Part shown: positions 55,870-64,000 of the stretch, in pieces
How positions within the stretch are numbered: the first letter of the stretch is position 1
How the letters are laid out: every line of letters starts with the position of its first letter
Source: Erinaceus europaeus
Lineage: Eukaryota > Chordata > Mammalia > Eulipotyphla > Erinaceidae
Length of the DNA: 64,000 bases
Assembly: GCF_950295315.1 (NCBI RefSeq)
Contig: NC_080179.1
Location: 69,096,615-69,160,614, forward strand
Reading direction: 5' to 3'
Notes under the pieces: generated by a model
What the model was told of the DNA's origin: nothing
Databases searched by the model: none
The model's input: the letters and a program-made list of their open reading frames with translations, nothing else
Position numbers and translations under genes: made by a program

Positions 55870-56790
55870 TATTAATCTTTAAAAATTTTATACTAGTGAT
55901 TTAATACTGATTTATAAAATTATAAGGTAATTGGTATAATTCCACACCTTTCCTACCGCCAGAATTCTGTGTCTCCATTCCCTCCACTAAAAACCACATT
56001 CGTTTTCCCAGGGTCAGATATGGGATGGCTAATATTTCTACAAATATATATATATATTTGTCCATATCTTCCATGGCACTGCCTTTTCTTCCTAAGTCAC
56101 ATCTATTACTTCCCAGTGACCTGCCTTTTTTTCCTTCTTCTCCATCTTGTTCTCCCCTTCCTCCCCACCTCTCTACCCCTTCCTTCCCCCCCCCCTCCTC
56201 CTTTTTCTCCTTTTTCTCTTCTTCTCTCTTTGGGTCCTAAGGGAATTGGAGTTCAGAACCCTTGGCCATCTGACTGTAAAATTTCCCCCTGCTGGAGTAT
56301 AAACCAAAAATGTTTATAGGGTGTAGTAGGTGGAAGATTTGGCTTCTGTCATAGCTTCTCCACTGGACATAGACATTAGCAGTTTGATTCATATCCCCAC
56401 CCTGTTTCTATCTTCCCCTGTGGGGTAGGGCTCTGAAGAAGTGAGTTTCCAGGACACATCAGTGAAGTCATCTTCCCAGGGGGTTCAGCATGACCATGTA
56501 GCATCTGCAACTTGCTGTCTCAAAGGCAGTAAGATATGAAACAGGACACAATTTTTAATAAACAGGAACTAAAAAGTATGAACAGAGCAGATGGGAATAA
56601 AGATTTTTGGGTGAAAAGAAGCTAGGAAGTCTATTTTATGTATGTTCCTAGGGCCCATGATTTTGCTACTTTTTGCTAGCGCTTGATAACTAACCTGCAG
56701 GTGGACTAAAATTACTGTTTGTGAAGATGGTCTAAGAGTTGAGAATAGGATTAGAAAGCTGCATCAGGGCAGAGAGAAGCTGCCAAACAT
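55870..56790 (-). mobile_element. LINE-1 3' UTR, older subfamily (antisense)
   Basis: TTCTGTGTCTCCATTCCCTC, GGGAATTGGAGTTCAGAACC, GGCTTCTGTCATAGCTTC, CTGCAACTTGCTGTCTC and GGGCCCATGATTTTGCTAC. It includes (TA)n at 56046-56060 and a CT-rich run at 56130-56225. Confidence 0.75.
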
Positions 56791-57300
56791 GAAGAAAATA
56801 TATAAATAAAATTAATGGTTTACCTCATTGGTCTGACCCAGCGCACATATAAACTTATATTTAGCAAAGGACCCTGTATAACTTCCAAGTACCTGTCCAT
56901 CTGAGTTCACAGTCCACGGTCACAGCTGGGAACATTATAGACTATACTCATTTCAGGACCAGTAACAGAGTAGGTTTACCCAGCCTCCCTTCAGAGAGTG
57001 GGGCAGTCCTTACCATTGCTAGTTCATAGTGAGGGTACGGTCCTGAAGAAGCCCATAAGAGGGTTTATACTGATGTTCAAGATGAAAGTGACCATGATGG
57101 TGGAGAGAGGAATCCATTAGATTTTTATTATTATTATTTTCCTCATGCCTGGGATGAAGCAAACAATTGCTAATACCTGCAGGGAATTTGCCTATTATTC
57201 ACCTTCCATGCAGGTCTTGAGGGCTTTTTAAGTATATGTAGATTTTTCATTTGATCACTCACTTGTGAATAATAGAGAAGATGGATATAAGATAAGATAA
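56791..57300. other. Unrecognised; L1 5'-UTR-like trace at 57178-57250
   Basis: GCAGGTCTTGAGGGCTTTTTAAG followed by TAGATTTTTC resembles the antisense L1 5'-UTR segment at 40.5 kb. The remainder is unrecognised. Confidence 0.35.
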
Positions 57301-57302
57301 AA

Positions 57303-57612
57303 GAAGGGGCTGGTGGAAGTGCATAGGTTAAGCGCACATAGTGAGACATGCAAGGACTCACTCAAGGATTCCTGTTCCAGACCCCAGCTTCCCACCTGCA
57401 GGGGTGTCCCTTCATAAGAGGTGAAGCAAGTCGGCAGGTGTCTTTCTCTCTCCCTCTCTGTCTTCCCCTCCTTTATCAATTTATCTCTGTCTTATCCTAC
57501 AACAATCATGACAGCAACACCAATGGGGGAAAAAATGGTCAGGAGCAGTAGATTCCTAGTACACACACAGAGTCCCAGCAATAACCCTGGAGGCAAATAA
57601 ATAAACATATAA
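57303..57612 (+). mobile_element. SINE B-long / A-headed composite
   Basis: GGGGCTGGTGGAAGTGCATAG, CCCACCTGCAGGGGTGTCCC, GTCTTATCCTACAACAATC and the 3' block GTCCCAGCAATAACCCTGG with an AAATAAATAAAC tail. Confidence 0.75.
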
Positions 57613-57803
57613 AAGAGACGAGAAGAGAGGTAGCAGTGACTCAGAAGAAAATGTCTTGGTCACACAACAGGAAGGGACAAACTGGGGGTGAACTCCAAAT
57701 TCTCTACATTATTGTCCATTAGCTAAATCTAGATTCTGTCAAGCATTAGACTGATAACTAGTGGTCTTGGAGAGATGAACGCTAATGAAGAACCAGACTT
57801 CTA

Positions 57804-58103
57804 GGCTTTTTTATTATTTATTTATTTATTTCCCCTTTTGTTGCTCTTGTTTTTTATTGTTGTAGTTATTATTGTTGTTGTTATTGATGTCGTCATTGTT
57901 GGATAGGACAGAGAGAAATGGAGAGAGGAGGGGAAGACAGAGAGGGGGAGAGAAAGACAGACACCTGCAGACCTGCTTCACCGCCTGTGAAGCGACTCCT
58001 CTGTAGGTGGGGAGCCGGGGGCTCAAACCCGGGTCCTTAGGCCGGTCCTTGCGTTTTGCCGCCACATGCACTTGACCCGCTGCACTACAGCCCGACTCCC
58101 AAG
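57804..58103 (-). mobile_element. SINE family A, full length (antisense) with target-site duplication
   Basis: (TTTA)n tail complement, TGTTGCTCTTGTTTTTTATTG, the core CTGTAGGTGGGGAGCC and the head CGCTGCACTACAGCCCGAC. GAACCAGACTTCTA (57790-57803) and GAACCCGACTTCTA (58104-58117) flank it with one mismatch. Confidence 0.93.
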
Positions 58104-58214
58104 GAACCCGACTTCTATCCTTGGTCTTCTCCTGCCCCATATAATGTGCTCAGCTGCTTCACTTAGAGTTGAGAGCCAGCTGTCATCAAGTACAGATTTG
58201 TTTCTTTATTTTAT

Positions 58215-58344
58215 TATTATTATTACTATTATTATTATTTTTACCAGAGTACTGCTCATGTGGTGCAGGGGATTGAACCTGGGACTTTGGAGCCTCAGGC
58301 ATGAGAGTCTTTTTGCATAACCATTATACTATCTACCCCTGCCC
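58215..58344 (-). mobile_element. SINE family E (antisense)
   Basis: (TTA)n tail complement, ACCAGAGTACTGCTCATG, GGGGATTGAACCTGGG, GGAGCCTCAGGCATGAG and AACCATTATACTATCTACCC. This is the clearest E copy. Confidence 0.8.
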
Positions 58345-58351
58345 AGATTTT

Positions 58352-58542
58352 TGTTTTTTTAAATATTTACTTATTTGATAGCGATAGCCAGATTTGAATG
58401 GGGAGGGGCAACTAGAGAGGGGGAGAGACAGAGAGACACCTGCAGCCCTGCTTCACCACTTGCAAAGCTTTCCCCCTACAGGTGAGCACCAGGGTCTCGA
58501 ACTCAGGTTCTTGCACATCGCAACATATGCATTCAACAAGGC
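58352..58542 (-). mobile_element. SINE family B (antisense)
   Basis: TTACTTATTTGATAGCGATAG, CCTGCTTCACCACTTGC, CCCTACAGGTGAGCACC and ATGCATTCAACAAGGC. Confidence 0.82.
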
Positions 58543-58748
58543 GCTATGAATCCATTGCTCCTAAGGGTCATGTTTTCCACTTTTTATTAGATAGGACAGA
58601 GAAACTGAGAGAGGAGGTGGAGACAGAGAGGGAGAGAGAAGGAGAGATACCTGATTTACCACTTTTTAGGTGACTCCCCTGCAGGTGAATAGGAGGGGCT
58701 CAAACTGGTTGTCTTGTGTGGGTCCTTGTGCTTAGTCCAAGCATGGCT
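58543..58748 (-). mobile_element. SINE B-long (antisense)
   Basis: GCTATGAATCCATTGCTCC, TATTAGATAGGACAGAG, a GA-rich stretch, CCCCTGCAGGTGAATAGG and GGTCCTTGTGCTTAG. Confidence 0.75.
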
Positions 58749-58754
58749 TTTTGA

Positions 58755-58920
58755 GTTAGGAGAATTTCTTCCTCACCTCTTTCGACCCACTGGTCAAACA
58801 TGTCTGTACTCGCCTGTGGCTTAGTGAATTTCTGAAGAAATCCAGGTTGTATTTTGTTGAGTTTTCAGGTAATTTTTCATCTTTTCCTACTTTATCAGGA
58901 GTTAAATCTCTGGAATACTA
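58755..58920 (-). mobile_element. LINE-1 5'-UTR-like fragment (antisense)
   Basis: CGCCTGTGGCTTAGTGAATTTC, then TTCAGGTAATTTTTCATC, parallels 41.10-41.18 kb (CCATGGCTTGGTGGGTTCC, TCAGGTGATTTTTCATTG). Confidence 0.5.
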
Positions 58921-59275
58921 ATTTTAATTGCATGTGCTTGTGTGTGCTGTGTTTTCATTTTCAATGCATACTTTTAACCTGCTTTATGCATTTTTTGGTT
59001 TTTTTACACATTCAGTTTTAGATAATGCTCTTTCTTAATGTGTTTTAGTAGAGTAGTAAGTAAATATATTATGTTAAGTATTTTATCATTATTTTTATAG
59101 ACTAGTAGTGCGTCAAGTGAATACTGTAGAGTTTAGAATTAACATTTTGGAGGGCCTCTTCGTTGTATCTAATTTTGTTGACTATAAACAAGACTTAAAT
59201 AAACATCCTTGTAAATTAATTTATCTCTGGTTTTAGGACTATATTATTAAACCATATCTCTAGAAATAAAATTTT

Positions 59276-59392
59276 GGGGACCAGTTGGGGCTGCACCTGG
59301 GTGAGTGTACATTATTCTGTACAAGGACCTGGGTTTACACACTTTATCCCTGCCTGCAGGAGGAAACTTCATGAGTGGTGAAACAATTTTTA
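59276..59392 (+). mobile_element. SINE family B, 5' half
   Basis: GGGGACCAGTTGGGGCTGC, ACCTGGGTGAGTGTACATT and CTGCCTGCAGGAGGAAAC, then AGTGGTGAAAC. It lacks the CT body and tail. Confidence 0.65.
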
Positions 59393-60735
59393 AAATCATT
59401 GGAACACAATTGTTTTTATCACATGATAAGACCATATTTTCTTTGTGTGCTGTACAAATTTTGCATTCACCAGGAATGAATTTGATTCCCAGGGGGCTCT
59501 GCATTTTTTACAAGCAAGTGTTATTTCCAACTTTTGTTTTCTTCTTTTTTAAAGTTGTAGCCATTTTTCTAGGTAGACAGTGGTGTACAGTGATCATCTG
59601 ATACTGGTTCCCAAAATTCAAAATGGGAATATCATTTGACACATCAAATGATTTTAATCTAGTAGGTAGGTAAGTATACAAGTCATACTACTCTACTCAG
59701 AGCAGATTTCCATTTGCATAAAAAGATATGCTTGTGTGTATAGATATGAATAGATCATATCTATGAGGGCATTCAAGAAATCATTCCAGTGGTTTCCTCT
59801 GAAGTAATAAATTGAGAAGATTTAAGTTGGAGCCCAGCTACATATTATTTTATATGTCCTTGAGTATTAATGCTAATACATTACCTTTTTAATAAGAAGA
59901 TTCAAATGCTTCATGTTGACTATAATTTCTGAAAATAGATTCTTTTTATGACTTGAAAAATGCCAACTGAGATGGCCTCAAACAAAAAATTTACTTTTTT
60001 TTTATATTTCAAATTTAGGTTTATATTTCAAAATTCAGGTTTTAAATTAGGATTTCAATGCCACTCATACTAAAATGATATATTTTTAAAGTCTGTAGCA
60101 TAATTCTTGCTCCGTAGTCTCGCCTACTTGTATGTAGAATCTCTTTCTAGAATTTGTGCTAGCTTCAAAGCTGAAGCAGGACAGTCACGCAAAGAGAATG
60201 CTAAGTCCAGTGACCCCCACAAAGAATCCCAGAGCCCATAATGGTAAGTTCCAAAGCACAGAAATTTCTAAGTAACTCGGCAAAGGCCCCTTATCATGAT
60301 CCTTTCTAATTATAATTTCCAACAAGAAGGCTCCACATAATTTTAGTGTCTGCTGTTAAATGCTTACAGAAAGCATTTGAAAAAATAAGTACCGGTGTGT
60401 CTTCTCCATCAGCCTGTTCCAAAAGCAGCTCATAGTTTGGGTATCTGACATTATCAAGTTCAAAGCTAAAACCAGATCAAGGTTTTCCTTGCATTAAGGA
60501 ACCTCAATTATCACATAATCCTGGCAGATTTTAAATGGATCAGCACTGTTTTGAATCCTTCTTCCTAATGTTAGAACCTTAATTGTCTATAGAATTAAGC
60601 TAAGAGGATAACAAATTTACTTATAAATGAGACTAAAGTAGAAGCCATCCATGTTTTAACCCACATGGCAAGATGATACGAAGGATTCAGTAAACAGCTG
60701 GAGAGCAGAGACATTGAAGATCATTTGCCAACTTA
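59393..60735. other. AT-rich sequence without recognisable gene
   Basis: Two donor-like GTAAGT sites (60244 region, plus strand) and short open segments on both strands near 60180-60480 were inspected. None gave a recognisable protein. Confidence 0.4.
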
Positions 60736-60736
60736 T

Positions 60737-60936
60737 TTTTTTCCCCTTTCTTACTTTTATTTGGTAGGACAGAGGGAAATCGAGAAATAGAAAGGGAGAG
60801 AGGTAGAGAGACACTCACCGCCCTCTTTCACTGCTTGCAAAGCTTCTCTCCTCCAGTTGGGGACTGGGGGCTTGAACTGGGGTCCTTGTACATTGTAGCA
60901 TGTGCACTCTAATGGTATATCATAGCCCGGCCCCCT
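60737..60936 (-). mobile_element. SINE family B (antisense)
   Basis: CTTTTATTTGGTAGGACAGAG, TTCACTGCTTGCAAAGC, TCCAGTTGGGGACTGG and ATAGCCCGGCCCC. Confidence 0.8.
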
Positions 60937-61440
60937 ATATAAGTTCATTTCAGATGGCAAATAAGTGTTTGCCTATATCAGTGGCCATGACAAAAGAGAA
61001 GGGATGATGGAAGTAGAGGGGGAACAAAGGCTGTAACTTATTGTGGGAATCATCACTCATCATGCCTTAGACAAAGCCCATCAGTACTACCATAGATAAT
61101 GTGAACTGTCTGTTTACAGACACACATTCAATGCCAGAGCAACCACAGACTAGAACATGTCAGCATCCTTAGCAGCTAGTACGACCTGAAAGTTGTGGTC
61201 ATGATGTGAGCTGGGAAATCATGCAGGAATCTTTGCCTGCCTGGGGAGTAACTGCTTAACTCTTTTAGGAAACCTCCATGTACTGATCACTTGCTCTGTG
61301 TTAAAACCCACAGTGAGGATGGTTTGTCCACTGCCTCATTTAATCGCTGAGTTATGACATTTAGCTCTTCAGAGTTTCTCAGAAAAGCCAGTTTACCCTG
61401 AAGGACCTATCTGATGTTATGGGTCACTGCAAAAAGCACA
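60937..61440. other. No recognisable gene; possible weak MIR trace at 61270-61400
   Basis: CTCATTTAATCGCTGAG and ACTGATCACTTGCTCTGTG recall antisense MIR but are too diverged to call. Confidence 0.3.
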
Positions 61441-61446
61441 GGTTTA

Positions 61447-61572
61447 TTTGTAAAATACATGAGCACAGAACATTGCTCAGCTCTGGCTCATGGTGGTGTG
61501 GGGAATCAAACCTGGAACTCCAGACCCTAATGTCTTTGCATAGCCTTTATGCTATCTCTCCTCACCCACTTC
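61447..61572 (-). mobile_element. SINE family E (antisense)
   Basis: ACATTGCTCAGCTCTGGCTC, GGGAATCAAACCTGG and GCCTTTATGCTATCTCTCC. Confidence 0.7.
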
Positions 61573-61596
61573 ATTTTTTGTAATATAGACTTTGTT

Positions 61597-61940
61597 TTGG
61601 GGTCAGGGGGTGACACACCCTGTTAAGCACACATATTACCATGCAGAAAGAACCGGGTTCAAGTCCCCTTTCCCCACCTGTGGGGGGTGCTTTATGAGTG
61701 ACGAAGAAGATCTGTAGGTGTCTCTTTGTCTCTGTCTCCTGTCCCTTTTCAATTTCCTTGTCCTATCAAGTATAATAGAGAGAGAGAAGGAGAGAGAGAG
61801 AAAGAGAGAGAGAGAGACAGAAAGAGAGAGAGAGATGGAGAGAGAGAAGGAGAGAGAAGAAAAATGGCTGGAGGGAGCAGTGGATTCATAGTAGAGGCTC
61901 CAAGCCCCAGTGATAGCCCGTAGTGGTAATAATATATATT
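61597..61940 (+). mobile_element. SINE B-long with (GA)n expansion
   Basis: GGGGTCAGGGGGTGACACAC, GGGTTCAAGTCCCC, CCCCACCTGTGGGGGG, GTCCTATCAAGTATAATAG, a GA-rich run (61778-61860) and the 3' block GCAGTGGATTCATAGTAG. Confidence 0.82.
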
Positions 61941-61967
61941 ATTGTTTGTTTTCTGTGGCCACTCAAC

Positions 61968-62155
61968 ATTTATTTTTTTTTATTTAAGAAAGGAGACATT
62001 AATAAAACCATAGAATAAGGGGTACAATTCCGCACAATTCCCATCACCCAATCTCCACATTCTACCCCCGCCCCTGATAGCCTTCCCATTCTCTGTCTCT
62101 CTGGGAGCATGGACCCAGGGTCGTTGTGGGGTGCAGAGCGTATAAGGTCTGTTTT
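61968..62155 (-). mobile_element. LINE-1 3' end, short (antisense)
   Basis: TTTATTTAAGAAAGGAGAC, GGGGTACAATTCCGCAC, CTGTCTCTCTGGGAGC and CATGGACCCAGGGTCG. About 190 bases of a young-looking L1. Confidence 0.85.
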
Positions 62156-62249
62156 ACTTTCCAGCATATTCCTTTTTTTTTTTTTTGGTCCAACTAGGGT
62201 TGGTTTCTATGATTCCAGACCAGCTTTTTCAGGTAGAAAGTGAAAGAGA

Positions 62250-62425
62250 GGCTGCTAGGTGGTGCCTTACCTGACTGAGTGCACATGCACAAGGACCAGG
62301 ACTCAAGTCCCTGGGTCCCCACCTGCAGGGAAAGCTTTAATAGTCGTGAAGTAGTTCTGCTGGTGTCTTTCTCTTCTCCCTCTCAGACTCCCCCTTTCTC
62401 CGCCTCTATCCAATATATAGAAATA

Positions 62426-62456
<31 letters not shown>

Positions 62457-62457
62457 C
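62250..62457 (+). mobile_element. SINE family B with (TA)n tail
   Basis: GCTAGGTGGTGCCTTACCTG, GACTCAAGTCCCTGGG, CCCCACCTGCAGGG and CTCTATCCAATATATAG, then (TA)n at 62431-62455. Confidence 0.8.
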
Positions 62458-62472
62458 AGTTATCTTTTAAAA

Positions 62473-62727
62473 ATTTAATTCCTTTTGTTGCCCTTGTTTT
62501 ACTGTTGTAGTTATTATTGATGTCGTCGTTGTTGGATAGGACAGAGAGAAATGGAGCAAGAAAGGGATGACAGAGAGGGGGGAGAAAAGGACAGACACCT
62601 GCAGACATACTTTACCACTTGTAAAGCGACCCCCCTGCAGGTGGGGAGCCGGGCACGAACCAGGGTCCTTACAAGGTTCTTGCACTTTGCCACCTGCGCT
62701 TAACCCGCTGCGCTACTACCCGACTCC
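62473..62727 (-). mobile_element. SINE family A (antisense), left arm of a head-to-head pair
   Basis: CCTTTTGTTGCCCTTGTTT, GTTGGATAGGACAGAGAG, the core CCCCTGCAGGTGGGGAGCC and the head CGCTGCGCTACTACCCGAC. Confidence 0.9.
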
Positions 62728-62759
62728 CATAAAATTTTTTTTAAAAGACTAAAAGAGAG

Positions 62760-63021
62760 GGAGTCGGGCTGTAGCGCAGCGGGTTAAGCGCAAGTGGCGC
62801 AAAACACAAGGATCGGTGTAAGGACCCCGGTTCAAACCCCGGCTCCCCCCCTGCAGGGGAGTGGCTTCACAGGCGGTGAAGCAGGTCTGCAGGTGTCTGT
62901 CTTTCCTCTTCTCTGTCTTCCCATCCTCTCTCCATTTCTCTCTGTCCTATCCAGCAGTGATGACAACAATAAGACAACACGGGCAACAAAAGGAAATAAA
63001 TAAATATTTAAAATAAAAGAA
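62760..63021 (+). mobile_element. SINE family A with target-site duplication, right arm of a head-to-head pair
   Basis: The head GGAGTCGGGCTGTAGCGC, B-box GGTTCAAACCCC, core and an ACAACAATAAG tail. TAAAAGAGAG at 62750-62759 and 63022-63031 brackets it (10 bp, exact). Confidence 0.92.
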
Positions 63022-63031
63022 TAAAAGAGAG

Positions 63032-63485
63032 AAAGGCACCACAGCACCCCAGTTCCCCTCAGTCCTGTAGTATTCCCAGATAGTGTCTGGAGGCCCAGAC
63101 TTGGTTCATGTATGGCAAAGCCAGAGCCCTTCCAGGTGGGGTCTTGAATTGGCCCTATGCCAACATGTTAGGACTACTTCCTGAACAGATACAACATACT
63201 TAAATCCAAACAGCACTGATTTATTTCAACTTACTTTTTTTGATGGTTACATTTCAGTTATTCAGGGGGAGCAAATTGCTAAAATATTAAAAAGTACAAG
63301 TTAATTCTCTCAGCAAAAGAAAAGGTGCATCTATTCAAGTAATACGTGTCCCAGGGGATATAAATCTTAATGGGGAGATGCCAAAGTTTGGATTCCTGTA
63401 AAACAAAGCCAGCCAGGAAGAGCAACAATTAAACAATCAAGTTGGAAGGAGTAGGGAATTCAAGGAAGGGAGGGAGGAACTTGAC
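63032..63485. other. No recognisable gene or repeat
   Basis: Sequence between the SINE pair and the solo LTR, with no landmarks. Confidence 0.45.
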
Positions 63486-63491
63486 ATTGGC

Positions 63492-63581
63492 TGCTGGACT
63501 AGCCTTAGGGTGCTTCTCCCCAGGCACATGCTCGCTGGGTTGGAGAGAACTCGACCAGTGAGGGAAAGGGATCAGGAACTA

Positions 63582-63618
<37 letters not shown>

Positions 63619-63859
63619 CTGGGACTCACCGAGTGGGAACACACAATACCCTGCTGCGTTTATTGATCTGCCTTTAAATATCTTCTGAGACGGAAGTGGT
63701 AGGGTGGAAGAAGGAAGTACATAGGATAAGGGGGTGGAGTGGAAAAAGAGCTTGAACCAGTGGGGATCAAACTAGTGTGGGTCTCAAACAAAACAATGAT
63801 TATGTAAATAGACCACAGCGTTAAGCAATGGAGCGTGGGAGCTGGCATACTGCCCAACA
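63492..63859 (-). mobile_element. Solo LTR of an endogenous retrovirus, 368 bp, 6-bp target duplication
   Basis: The minus strand begins TGTTGGGCAGTATGCCAGC and ends TAGTCCAGCA. ATTGGC flanks it at 63486-63491 and 63860-63865. An AATAAA signal (63664-63659) lies just below a TATTTAAAG element (63680-63672), giving a plausible U3-R layout. A (GA)n run sits at 63586-63616. No PBS, polypurine tract or internal genes are adjacent, so it is a recombined solo LTR related to 45213-45706. Confidence 0.88.
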
Positions 63860-63865
63860 ATTGGC

Positions 63866-64000
63866 AAAGGAATATATAAGTAAAAGCGAGGGATCAAACC
63901 ATGGAGCGCCATGAGTGCAATCGCTCCAATTCAACTCCAATAGTTGAATGCTACAGAGGACTCACACTCCATCTGTTTCCATGGGGGAGTCTCTGGTGTT
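63866..64000. other. Unrecognised sequence with short inverted repeats
   Basis: ATTCAACT and AGTTGAAT form an 8-bp inverted repeat around CCAAT near 63937, and GAGCG/CGCTC pair nearby. The identity is unknown because the window ends here. Confidence 0.4.

Noticed and set aside
60180..60480. Possible short exons on the minus strand (donor-like GTACTT after a VRYPNYELLLEQADGEDTP segment; hydrophobic end PLWALGFFVGVTGLSILFA)
   Set aside because: Acceptor context is weak, frames do not join cleanly and I could not match a known protein. A blastx search would settle it; strong similarity to one protein would reinstate it.
3085..63021. SINE heads as functional tRNA genes
   Set aside because: A- and B-box-like motifs are present but each is followed by a SINE body and A-rich tail and no tRNA cloverleaf 3' half is intact.
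1..64000. CRISPR arrays, operons or bacterial-type systems
   Set aside because: No direct-repeat/spacer arrays exist; repeats are interspersed mammalian retroposons or microsatellites.

Overview
This window is mammalian nuclear DNA, almost certainly from a hedgehog (Erinaceidae: Erinaceus, Atelerix or a close relative). The main evidence is the density of lineage-specific SINEs. Family A begins with a tRNA-like head (GGGAGTCGGGCGGTAGCGC), has the core CCCCACCTGCAGGGGAGTCG and ends in an ACAACAATAA-rich tail. Family B has a CACCTGGTTGAGTGCACATG head. Smaller families (C, D and E here) are also tRNA-like. I recognise A and B as the hedgehog type described as ERI SINEs; the exact subfamily names are not verified. 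Many copies of one LINE-1 lineage, MIR relics, solo LTRs and microsatellites fill most of the rest.

Layout. The left edge (1-1583, minus strand) holds the only convincing protein-coding sequence: a long intronless open frame homologous to the N-terminal part of the Golgi tether GMAP-210 (TRIP11). Its 3' end lies off the left edge. A GC-rich 5' flank follows (1584-1947). From about 1.9 to 34 kb there are L1 3' ends, SINEs, an inverted duplication that includes part of a MIR (20.0/22.3 kb), microsatellites and an 80-bp mariner-type MITE (30.93 kb). From about 34 to 48 kb is an L1 graveyard: 3'-UTR pieces in both orientations, a long antisense L1 with ORF2, ORF1 and a 5' UTR (37.8-41.3 kb), and a solo LTR at 45.2 kb. 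From 48 to 61 kb, apparently unique AT-rich DNA is broken by SINEs and two L1 3' ends. The right end (61.4-64 kb) has SINE pairs, including a head-to-head pair, and a second solo LTR of the same family.

No operon-like or multi-gene system is present. The feature most likely to be undescribed is the GMAP-210-like retrogene, which stays open for at least 527 codons despite heavy protein divergence. Secondary items are a tailless 41-bp SINE-head insertion with perfect 16-bp target duplications (37.2 kb), two solo LTRs with intact 6-bp target duplications, the mariner MITE and a pre-miRNA-sized hairpin (34.85 kb).

All repeat and homology calls come from reading and memory without database searches. 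Boundaries of repeats lacking target-site duplications are approximate, usually within 10-30 bases.
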